A stretch of 64,000 nt of DNA from Kosakonia quasisacchari (lineage in GTDB: Bacteria > Pseudomonadota > Gammaproteobacteria > Enterobacterales > Enterobacteriaceae), in assembly GCF_004331415.1 (NCBI RefSeq), contig NZ_SJOP01000001.1, positions 124,001 through 188,000 of the forward strand, written 5' to 3'. The position numbers and the translations under genes were made by a program. A model generated the notes under the pieces. The model made no database searches. It was not told where the DNA came from and worked only from the letters and a program-made list of their open reading frames with translations. Position 1 is the stretch's first letter; each line of letters starts with the position of its first letter. Shown here one piece after another: positions 56,762 to 64,000 of this stretch.

Positions 56762-59700
56762 ATGACCCAACGTTTACCGCTGGTCGCCGCACAGCCGGGG
56801 ATCTGGATGGCGGAAAAACTCTCAACCCTGCCCAACGCCTGGAGCGTGGCGCACTATGTTGAACTGAAAGGCGATATTGACGCCGCGCTGCTGGCGCAGG
56901 CGATTGTCAGCGGTTTGTCGCAGGCCGATACGCTGCGTATGCGCTTTGAGGAAGAGAACGGCGAAGTGTGGCAGTGGGTCGACGAGGCACATGTTTTTGC
57001 CCTGTCGGAGGTCGTCGATCTGCGTGACAACCGCTCCCCACGCGCTGCCGCGTTGCAGGCGATGCAGGCTGACCTGGCGCAAAACTTGCGCGTGGAGAGT
57101 GGCAAGCCGCTGGTTTGCCACCTGTTGTTACGCGTGGGAGAACAACATTGGTACTGGTATCAGCGTTATCACCATTTACTGGTTGATGGTTTCAGTTTCC
57201 CGGCTATTACCCGCCAGATTGCCGCCATTTACAGCGCGTGGCGGCGCAGTGAAGCAACACCGGCATCGCCGTTTACCCCATTTGCCGAGGTGGTAGAAGA
57301 GTATCAGCGCTACCGCGAAAGCGACGCCTGGCCGCGTGACCGCGCCTTCTGGGCACAACAGCGTAGCGCATTGCCTTCTCCGGTCTCCCTTTCCGACACG
57401 CCGTTGCCGGGTCGCGCGGCAACGACCGACATTTTACGCCTCAACGCGGCGATGGATACTGACGCATTCCGCCGCGTAACGCAGGCTTTTAGTCACCATG
57501 CGCCCGCCGATCTGGCGCTGGCGCTGGCGGCACTGTGGCTTGGCCGGCTGTGCGGGCGCACCGAGTATGCCGCCGGGTTTATCTTTATGCGCCGCATGGG
57601 TTCGGCGGCATTAACTGCCTCCGGGCCGGTGCTGAACGTGTTGCCGCTGGGTATTCATCTGGATGGCACACAAACGCTCTCCGGGCTGGCGACGACGCTT
57701 GCAGGCAGCCTGAAAGCGATGCGTCGTCACCAGCGTTATGATGCCGAACAAATTGTGCGCGACGCCGGGTGTGCGGCAGGTGACGAACCGCTGTTCGGCC
57801 CGGTGTTTAACGTCAAAATGTTTGATTATCTGCTGGATGTTGACGGCATTAAAGGCACCACGCACACGCTGACGACCGGGCCGGTCAACGATCTGGAAAT
57901 CGCTCTGTTCCCGCACGAAGAGGGCGGGCTGTCGCTGGAAGTGTTGGCGAACCGAAGCCGTTATGATCAATCCACCTTAACCACGCACGTCGAGCGCCTG
58001 GCGCATCTGCTCAAGCAGTTTGCTGAAAACCCGCAGTTGCGCTGTGGCGATGCTGAGCTGCTGTTATCACCAGAAGCACAGCGGCTGGCAGAAATTAATG
58101 ATACCGGCATGATGTTGCCGACCACCACCTTAAGCGCACTGGTTGCCGCGCAGGCAGAAAAAACGCCGGACGCGCCCGCACTGGCGGATGTGCAGTGGCA
58201 ATTTAGCTACCGCGAAATGCGCGAGCAGGTTGTGGCACTGGCGCAACAGCTCCGCCAGCTTGGCGTACAGCCTGGCGACAGCGTCGCGGTCGCGTTGCCG
58301 CGCTCGGTGTTCCTGACGCTGGCGCTGCACGGCATTGTCGAAGCGGGCGCCGCCTGGCTGCCGCTGGACACCGGTTACCCGGATGAGCGGCTGAAAATGA
58401 TGCTGGAAGATGCCAAACCGCGTCTGATCATTACTGCGCAGAACCAACTGGCGCGCTTTAGCGATATGCCGGGTCTTCGCCATTTCTGCTATGAAGCCCC
58501 GCTGGAAACGCACGGCAGTGAAGCACTCAATCTGGCGCGCCCGGAGCATACCGCGTACATCATTTTCACCTCTGGTTCTACCGGGCGGCCAAAAGGGGTG
58601 ATGGTCGGGCAAACCGCCATCGTCAACCGCCTGCTGTGGATGCAAGAGAGCTACCCGCTCACCGCGCAAGATGTAGTGGCGCAGAAAACGCCGTGCAGCT
58701 TTGACGTGTCGGTGTGGGAGTTCTGGTGGCCATTTATCGCGGGCGCAAGGCTGGTGATGGCAGAACCGGACGCACACCGCGATCCGCACGCATTGCAGGA
58801 GTTCTTTACCCATTACGGCGTGACCACCACGCACTTTGTGCCGTCGATGTTGGCCGCGTTTGTCGCCTCGCTCACGCCGGAAAGCGCGCAGCGCAGTTGC
58901 CACACGCTAAAACAGGTGTTCTGTAGTGGTGAAGCGCTGCCTGCCAATCTGTGTCGCGAATGGCAGCAACTGACCGGCGCGCCGCTGCATAATTTATACG
59001 GCCCGACGGAAGCGGCTGTCGACGTAAGCTGGTATCCGGCGTATGGCGAGGCGCTGGCGGGTGTGCGCGGCAACAGTGTGCCGATTGGTTTCCCGGTATG
59101 GAACACCGGGCTGCGTATTCTTGACGCGATGATGCGCCCGGTGCCGCCGGGTGTGGCGGGCGATCTCTATCTCACCGGTATTCAACTGGCGCAGGGTTAT
59201 TTTGGTCGCCCGGATCTCACCGCCAGCCGCTTTATCGCCGATCCGTTTGCCGCCGGTGAGCGCATGTATCGCACCGGCGATGTCGCGCGTTGGCTGGAAA
59301 ACGGCGCGGTCGAATACCTCGGGCGCAGCGACGACCAGTTGAAAATTCGCGGCCAGCGCATCGAGTTAGGTGAAATTGACCGTGCCATGCTGGCGTTACC
59401 GGATGTGGCTCAAGCGGTGGCGCATGCGTGTGTCCTTAATCAGGCTGCTGCCAGCGGCGGCGATGCGCGCCAGTTAGTTGGTTATGTGGTTTCTGCCTCC
59501 GGGCAGACGCTGGATGCGGCGACGCTGCTGGCGCAATTGCGTGAGCAACTGCCGCCGCATATGGTGCCGGTGTTGCTGGTGCAACTGGACGTGCTGCCAC
59601 TGAGCGCCAACGGTAAGCTCGACAGAAAAGCGCTGCCGCTGCCGGAACTGGCGGTGCAGCAGGGCGGTCGTCCGCTCAATGCGGGTTTGGAAACGATAGT

Positions 59701-60649
59701 GGCACAGGCATTTGCCGGTTTGCTCGGGTGTGAAGTGAACGACGCACAGGCGGATTTCTTCGCGCTCGGCGGGCATTCGTTGCTGGCAATGCGACTGGCG
59801 GCGCAACTGAGCCGCGAGTGCGAACGGCAGGTTACACCCGGGCAGATCATGGTGGCTTCCACGGTAGAAAAACTCGCCTCGATGCTCGAACAAACGCTTT
59901 CGGCGGAGCAGGCCGGGCGGCTTGGGCTGGAAACCCTGCTGCCCTTGCGTGCGAGTGACGGACCAACGCTGTTTTGCTTCCATCCGGCGTCCGGTTTCGC
60001 CTGGCAGTTTAGCGTGCTGGCACGTTATCTCGCCCCGCGCTGGTCGATCACCGGCATTCAGTCGCCGCGACCGGATGGCCCGTTGCAACAGGCTGCGACG
60101 TTAGACGAGGCCTGCGAACAACACCTGGCGACGCTGCTTGCGCAGCAACCGCACGGGCCGTATTACCTGTTGGGATATTCGCTCGGCGGAACGCTGGCGC
60201 AAGGCATTGCCGCGCGTCTGCGGCAGCGGGGCGAGGCCGTGGCATTCCTTGGGCTGCTCGATACCTGGCCGCCGGAAACGCAAAACTGGGCAGAGAAAGA
60301 GGCTAACGGGCTGGATCCGGCGGTGCTGGCAGAGATCGAACGTGAGCGGCAGGCGTTTCTTGCCGCGCAGCAGGGGCAAGCCTCCGGTGAGTTGTTCTCG
60401 GTTATTGAGGGCAATTATGCCGATGCGGTTCGCTTGCTGACCACCGCCCACAGTCTGCCGTTTGACGGTAAAGCCACGCTGTTTGTTGCCGGGCGCACGT
60501 TACCCGCAGGCACCGATCCGCACACCGCCTGGGCACCGTGGGTTCGCGAACTGGAGTTTTACCGTCAGGATTGCGCTCACGTGGAGATTATCTCGCCGCA
60601 GGCGTTTGAGCGCATTGGACCGGTGCTAAGGGAAGTATTGGGGGAATAG
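56762..60649 (+). CDS. entF: Enterobactin synthase component F (non-ribosomal peptide synthetase)
   Basis: 1295 residues in the order condensation, serine-adenylation, carrier, thioesterase. Condensation motif HHLLVDG at 137-143; adenylation core FTSGSTGRPKG near 602-612; carrier site GGHSLLA with Ser1006 for phosphopantetheine; thioesterase GYSLGG with Ser1140. It activates L-serine and cyclises three dihydroxybenzoyl-serine units. GAGGAG precedes ATG 56762. Full length compared with E. coli EntF (about 1293). Confidence 0.96.
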   Translation: MTQRLPLVAAQPGIWMAEKLSTLPNAWSVAHYVELKGDIDAALLAQAIVSGLSQADTLRMRFEEENGEVWQWVDEAHVFALSEVVDLRDNRSPRAAALQAMQADLAQNLRVESGKPLVCHLLLRVGEQHWYWYQRYHHLLVDGFSFPAITRQIAAIYSAWRRSEATPASPFTPFAEVVEEYQRYRESDAWPRDRAFWAQQRSALPSPVSLSDTPLPGRAATTDILRLNAAMDTDAFRRVTQAFSHHAPADLALALAALWLGRLCGRTEYAAGFIFMRRMGSAALTASGPVLNVLPLGIHLDGTQTLSGLATTLAGSLKAMRRHQRYDAEQIVRDAGCAAGDEPLFGPVFNVKMFDYLLDVDGIKGTTHTLTTGPVNDLEIALFPHEEGGLSLEVLANRSRYDQSTLTTHVERLAHLLKQFAENPQLRCGDAELLLSPEAQRLAEINDTGMMLPTTTLSALVAAQAEKTPDAPALADVQWQFSYREMREQVVALAQQLRQLGVQPGDSVAVALPRSVFLTLALHGIVEAGAAWLPLDTGYPDERLKMMLEDAKPRLIITAQNQLARFSDMPGLRHFCYEAPLETHGSEALNLARPEHTAYIIFTSGSTGRPKGVMVGQTAIVNRLLWMQESYPLTAQDVVAQKTPCSFDVSVWEFWWPFIAGARLVMAEPDAHRDPHALQEFFTHYGVTTTHFVPSMLAAFVASLTPESAQRSCHTLKQVFCSGEALPANLCREWQQLTGAPLHNLYGPTEAAVDVSWYPAYGEALAGVRGNSVPIGFPVWNTGLRILDAMMRPVPPGVAGDLYLTGIQLAQGYFGRPDLTASRFIADPFAAGERMYRTGDVARWLENGAVEYLGRSDDQLKIRGQRIELGEIDRAMLALPDVAQAVAHACVLNQAAASGGDARQLVGYVVSASGQTLDAATLLAQLREQLPPHMVPVLLVQLDVLPLSANGKLDRKALPLPELAVQQGGRPLNAGLETIVAQAFAGLLGCEVNDAQADFFALGGHSLLAMRLAAQLSRECERQVTPGQIMVASTVEKLASMLEQTLSAEQAGRLGLETLLPLRASDGPTLFCFHPASGFAWQFSVLARYLAPRWSITGIQSPRPDGPLQQAATLDEACEQHLATLLAQQPHGPYYLLGYSLGGTLAQGIAARLRQRGEAVAFLGLLDTWPPETQNWAEKEANGLDPAVLAEIERERQAFLAAQQGQASGELFSVIEGNYADAVRLLTTAHSLPFDGKATLFVAGRTLPAGTDPHTAWAPWVRELEFYRQDCAHVEIISPQAFERIGPVLREVLGE

Positions 60650-60665
60650 GTGTCTCAGCGTTTAT

Positions 60666-60685
60666 AAGGGGCGTGCGCGCCCCTT
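60666..60685. terminator. Terminator between entF and fepC
   Basis: AAGGGGCG and CGCCCCTT around TGCG, between convergent genes; the entF side continues TATCCTGTTTT. Confidence 0.7.
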
Positions 60686-60787
60686 TATCCTGTTTTGCGC
60701 GGGGAACTGCTGAAGCCAGAAAATAGCGGGTGAACGGAACAAACCTCACCACAATAAATATCGGGTAAACACCACTCCGCAATACAT

Positions 60788-61588
60788 TTATCTGCCGCTA
60801 CGCCCGAGCGGCACCACCAGCGGGGTATGGGCGATGGGATCGTCGATGATCATGCAGCGCATGCCATACACCGCTTCAATCAGATCTGCGGTCACAATCT
60901 CTTTTGGCGCGCCCTGCGCCACGATTTTACCGTCGCGCAGCGCAATCAGATGCGTGGCGTAGCGGCAAGCCTGATTCAAATCATGCAGCACTGCCGCCAG
61001 CGTATAGCCCTGTTCGCGGTTTAACTCACTTAACAGTTCCAGCAAGTCGATCTGATAGCTGATATCCAGCCATGTTGTCGGCTCATCAAGCAGCATGATC
61101 GCCGTCTCTTGCGCCAGCACCATGGCAATCCATGCCCGCTGGCGTTGCCCGCCGGAGAGCGTATCGACGCTCTGGGTGGCAAGGCTTTCCACCCCGGTTG
61201 CTCGCATCGCCCGTTGTACCGCGTCGTTATCCTCTTTGCGCCAGCGGGTAAACAGCGGCTGGTGTGGATAACGCCCGCGCGCGACCAACTCCTGCACGGT
61301 GATATCGCCGGGCGTGGTGGCATTTTGCGCCAGTAACCCAATGCGGCGCGCCACCTCTTTGCTGGCATAGCGCTGGATCTGCTCGCCATCAAGATAAACA
61401 TGTCCGTGCGTGGGCATCATCAGGCGGCTTAGCGTGCGCAGCAACGTGGATTTTCCGCAGCCGTTAGGGCCGATAATGGCGGTGAAATGGCCGTCGGGAA
61501 TCGCTACGCTTAGGCGTTCGGCAACCACTTTTTTGCCATAGCCAAGGGTGAGCGCTTCGCCGCGCAAACGGGTAAATGAATCAGTCAT
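60788..61588 (-). CDS. fepC: Ferric enterobactin ABC transporter ATP-binding protein
   Basis: 266 residues nearly identical in pattern to E. coli FepC: FTAIIGPNGCGKSTLLRTLS, LLAQNATTPGDITVQELVAR, TLSGGQRQRAWIAMVLAQET and IMLLDEPTTWLD. Walker, signature and H-loop (AAVLHDLNQACRYA) are intact. Start 61588 overlaps the fepG stop. Convergent with entF; fepE, found here in E. coli, is missing. Confidence 0.95.
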   Translation of the reverse strand: MTDSFTRLRGEALTLGYGKKVVAERLSVAIPDGHFTAIIGPNGCGKSTLLRTLSRLMMPTHGHVYLDGEQIQRYASKEVARRIGLLAQNATTPGDITVQELVARGRYPHQPLFTRWRKEDNDAVQRAMRATGVESLATQSVDTLSGGQRQRAWIAMVLAQETAIMLLDEPTTWLDISYQIDLLELLSELNREQGYTLAAVLHDLNQACRYATHLIALRDGKIVAQGAPKEIVTADLIEAVYGMRCMIIDDPIAHTPLVVPLGRSGR

Positions 61589-62577
61589 TTCTTGCGAGAC
61601 TCCTGAATTAACAAGGCGATAAGGTAAATACCGCCGAGGCTGACGGTCACCACGCCGACCGGCAACTGGTAAGGCGTAAAACCTCGCTGGGCAATCATAT
61701 CCGCCAGCAGCAACAACACCGCGCCGCACAGCGCGGACTGGGTTAACCCCCAGCGTGCGGTAGCACTGACCCGGCGGGCAATATGTGGCGCGACCAGCGC
61801 GATAAACGAAATCGGCCCCGCCAACGCCGTTGCCGCGGCGGTGAGTGCGACGGCCACCAGCATCAGCATCAGACGTGAACGCTCAACGCTAACGCCAAGC
61901 GCGCAGGCGCTGTCATCGCCCATTTCCAGCAGCCGCATCCGGCGTGCCAGCAGCGCGGCAAAAAGAAACATCACCAGCATGATCGGTGCGGAAGGGACGG
62001 TTTTCACCCAAGTGAGGCCATTGAGTGACCCGGCGTTCCACAGCCCGGCGGAGAGCGCCGTTTCCAGCGAGGCATGCAATAGCAGCCAGGTATTAAATGC
62101 CACCAGCATCGCGCGCACGCCAATACCGACAATGATCAAGCGGAACGTCTCAATACCGTTGCGCCAGGCCAGCAGCCAGACCACCAGCGAGGTCAGCAGA
62201 CCGCCCGCCATCGCCGCCAGCGCGATAGCGGCCAGATGCTGACCAAACAGCACCATCGCCACCAGCACGCCGCTCCACGCGCCGGTGTTAAAGCCCATCA
62301 CATCCGGGCTGCCGAGCGGATTGCGCATCAGCGACTGGAAAATCGCGCCACTCACGCCAAGCGCTGCGCCTACCAGCAGCGCCATCAGCACGCGCGGCAA
62401 GCGCCACTCCATTACGACCAGTTGCATTGCGCGCGGCGCGTCGCCGGTGAGCGCGTCAATGACCTGCGAAAACGCCAGCGTCACCGCGCCGCTGCGTAGA
62501 CTCCAGGTGGCTAAAAGCAACGCGGTGATAACCATGAACAAGCAACTGCCGAGCAGACGGCGGGAAGGAGCCATCAT
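61585..62577 (-). CDS. fepG: Ferric enterobactin ABC transporter permease FepG
   Basis: 330 residues, FecCD family, about ten helices. MEWRLPRVLMALLVGAALGV, SLMRNPLGSPDVMGFNTGAW and FIALVAPHIARRVSATAR match FepG. It pairs with FepD. Ends overlap fepC and fepD by four bases. Confidence 0.94.
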   Translation of the reverse strand: MMAPSRRLLGSCLFMVITALLLATWSLRSGAVTLAFSQVIDALTGDAPRAMQLVVMEWRLPRVLMALLVGAALGVSGAIFQSLMRNPLGSPDVMGFNTGAWSGVLVAMVLFGQHLAAIALAAMAGGLLTSLVVWLLAWRNGIETFRLIIVGIGVRAMLVAFNTWLLLHASLETALSAGLWNAGSLNGLTWVKTVPSAPIMLVMFLFAALLARRMRLLEMGDDSACALGVSVERSRLMLMLVAVALTAAATALAGPISFIALVAPHIARRVSATARWGLTQSALCGAVLLLLADMIAQRGFTPYQLPVGVVTVSLGGIYLIALLIQESRKK

Positions 62578-63578
62578 AAGCCGCCTCCGCGCGCGCGGCG
62601 CACCAGCACAATCAATACCGGCGCACCGATAAAGGCACTGACCACGGAAACCCGCAGTTCACCGGGAACCAGCAGACGGCCAATGATATCGGCAAACAAC
62701 AGCAGGGTAGGGGTGGCAATCAACGTGACCGGCAGCGACCAGCGGTGATCCGCGCCCACCAGCCAGCGTGCCATGTGCGGCATCATCAGGCCGATAAAAG
62801 CAATCGCGCCGACAACCGCTGTTGCGCTGCCGCACAGCACCGTAATCACCACTAAACCGAGCAACTGCGTACGCGCCACGCGGCTGCCGAGTGCTGTAGC
62901 GGTGTCGCTGCCGAGGCTCAGGCTGTTAAGCGCGCGGCTCAGCATCAACGCCATGCCCGCAGCCAGCAACACCGGGATCAGGACAATCTTTAGCGTTTGC
63001 AGGGTGCGGATATCCAGCGAACCCGCCTGCCAGAAGCGTAACTGGTCATAAACGTCGGCGTTGAGCAACGAAATGCCGCTGGATAACCCTTCCAGCACCG
63101 CCGCCAGCGCCACGCCCGCAAGCGTCAGGCGAACCGGGCTGAGCTGCCCGCCGCCCTGGCTGCCGGTAAAGGCGACCAGCAGTGACGCTGCCAGCGCGCC
63201 GCAAAACGCCAACAACAGTTGCTCAACAGGCGTGACTGCGCCCAGCAGCGCTGCGCCGAGCACAATGGCGAAACTGGCACCAGCGTTAACGCCGAGCAAG
63301 CCCGGATCGGCCAGTGGATTTCGCGTGAGTGTTTGCATTAACGCACCGGCAATACCTAGCGCACCGCCCGCGAGTAAACCTGCCAGCGTACGCGGCAAGC
63401 GGGCATCTTTGATGATGGTGCAGTCCGCGCTCTGGCAGGCACCACTCAGTGCGTCTATGACGACCGCGGCGGGCATCGGTTTTGCGCCAACAAACAGGCT
63501 GAGTGCAACGGCGACAATAAGCAATATCAATAACCCGGCGAGGGCAACGGGGCGTGCCGGGAAAGCAGAACACGACAT
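62574..63578 (-). CDS. fepD: Ferric enterobactin ABC transporter permease FepD
   Basis: 334 residues. LPRTLAGLLAGGALGIAGAL, MQTLTRNPLADPGLLGVNAG, GSQGGGQLSPVRLTLAGVAL and FADIIGRLLVPGELRVSVVS agree with E. coli FepD over nearly the whole length. First gene of fepDGC, right after a Fur box shared with entS. ATG 63578 preferred over an upstream TTG. Confidence 0.95.
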   Translation of the reverse strand: MSCSAFPARPVALAGLLILLIVAVALSLFVGAKPMPAAVVIDALSGACQSADCTIIKDARLPRTLAGLLAGGALGIAGALMQTLTRNPLADPGLLGVNAGASFAIVLGAALLGAVTPVEQLLLAFCGALAASLLVAFTGSQGGGQLSPVRLTLAGVALAAVLEGLSSGISLLNADVYDQLRFWQAGSLDIRTLQTLKIVLIPVLLAAGMALMLSRALNSLSLGSDTATALGSRVARTQLLGLVVITVLCGSATAVVGAIAFIGLMMPHMARWLVGADHRWSLPVTLIATPTLLLFADIIGRLLVPGELRVSVVSAFIGAPVLIVLVRRARGGGL

Positions 63579-63594
63579 AAAACGTCCCAAATTT

Positions 63595-63613
63595 GATAAT
63601 GATAGTAATTATC
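63595..63613. promoter_or_regulatory. Fur box between fepD and entS
   Basis: GATAATGATAGTAATTATC matches 17 of the 19 Fur consensus bases and lies 17 bases before fepD and 78 before entS. Confidence 0.88.
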
Positions 63614-63690
63614 GTTATCGATCTTGTTTTGATATGTTACCATGCGCAGCCTGCGAATGGACATAGAAAGTGTGTATTTAAGGCATTGGA

Positions 63691-64000
63691 ATGAAGCAAC
63701 AATCCTGGCTGTTGAACCTGAGTCTGCTGCGTACGCATCCGGCTTTTCGCGCGGTATTTCTGGCGCGTTTTATCTCGATTCTCTCGCTGGGTTTATTGGG
63801 CGTGGCGGTGCCGGTGCAAATCCAGGCGATGACCCACTCCAGTTGGCAAGTTGGTCTGGCTGTCACGCTGACCGGCAGCGCCATGTTCGTCGGCTTGATG
63901 TTTGGCGGGGTTTTGGCGGATCGTTTTGAACGCAAGAAACTGATTCTGCTGGCGCGTTCCACCTGCGGCGTCGGTTTTATCGGCCTGTATCTGAATGCGT
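63691..64000 (+). CDS. entS: Enterobactin exporter EntS, N-terminal part (cut by window edge)
   Basis: The first 103 codons are visible. [40 protein letters not shown] and [20 protein letters not shown] agree with E. coli EntS, an MFS exporter of enterobactin; the [10 protein letters not shown] loop is the MFS motif A. Divergent from fepD across a Fur box. Confidence 0.94.
   Translation, partial: MKQQSWLLNLSLLRTHPAFRAVFLARFISILSLGLLGVAVPVQIQAMTHSSWQVGLAVTLTGSAMFVGLMFGGVLADRFERKKLILLARSTCGVGFIGLYLNA

Noticed and set aside
58130..58903. 257-codon minus-strand frame inside entF
   Set aside because: Lies opposite the adenylation domain, whose motifs are intact on the plus strand.

Overview
The window reads as chromosomal DNA of an Enterobacteriaceae species. 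The enterobactin block at the right end (fepA / fes-ybdZ-entF / fepC-fepG-fepD / entS) is close in order and sequence to Escherichia coli, there is a YoaK-type small membrane protein and an OmpC-type porin, and gene density and overlapping start/stop codons are typical of the family. Several loci point to life on plants: a LuxR 'solo' with the ligand-pocket residues of the plant-associated class, beside a proline iminopeptidase and a peptide ABC transporter; a pathway best explained as D-apiose catabolism (a branched pentose of plant cell walls); and a KdgM-type porin. A Kosakonia/Enterobacter-like endophyte is my inference; no 16S or marker gene is present to prove it. No rRNA, tRNA, CRISPR array or intact insertion sequence was seen.

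Layout. 1-1.6 kb: end of a KdgM-type porin gene, a long AT-rich gap with a possible tiny hydrophobic peptide, and a LuxR/BglJ-type regulator. 1.6-8.9 kb: iminopeptidase, LuxR solo and a five-gene dipeptide-type ABC importer; matching 18-bp lux-box-like palindromes lie in front of the peptidase and of the transporter. 9-12 kb: a Gate-domain membrane protein and an unrecognised two-gene operon (Gly/Ala-rich membrane protein plus coiled-coil partner). 12-16.2 kb: a Fur-box-controlled siderophore-iron ABC importer divergent from an MFS transporter. 16.2-21.7 kb: a patchwork of small genes in partly AT-rich DNA, including yoaK, a KTSC protein, a small ADP-ribosyltransferase resembling the cholera-toxin A1 fold, a membrane protein, LysR and LuxR regulators and a YjbE/GfcA-like Thr-rich exported protein.

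21.7-34.3 kb: an MBL-fold protein with a degenerate metal motif, a DsbA-fold protein, a GlxA-type regulator divergent from a hydrolase-azoreductase-YCII-AraC cluster, an OmpC-like porin with a possible divergent small RNA, LysR, winged-helix and EAL-HDOD proteins, an SDR oxidoreductase and a class III aminotransferase. 34.4-40.2 kb: a GNAT acetyltransferase and a second peptide-type ABC importer. 40.3-52.7 kb: the proposed D-apiose regulon: split transketolase, isomerase and FGGY kinase in one operon; SorC-type regulator; methyl-accepting chemotaxis protein; and a ribose-type ABC importer with a DUF2291 lipoprotein. The two leftward operons share an almost identical promoter module (CRP-like site, -35/-10, tandem palindromic operators), so they are very probably one regulon. 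52.8-64 kb: enterobactin uptake, hydrolysis, synthesis and export, with good Fur boxes in both divergent intergenic regions; fepE and entD are not present where E. coli has them.

Coordinates of starts were adjusted to ribosome binding sites where several in-frame starts exist. All functional names rest on recognised motifs and family resemblance read by eye; no database search was run.
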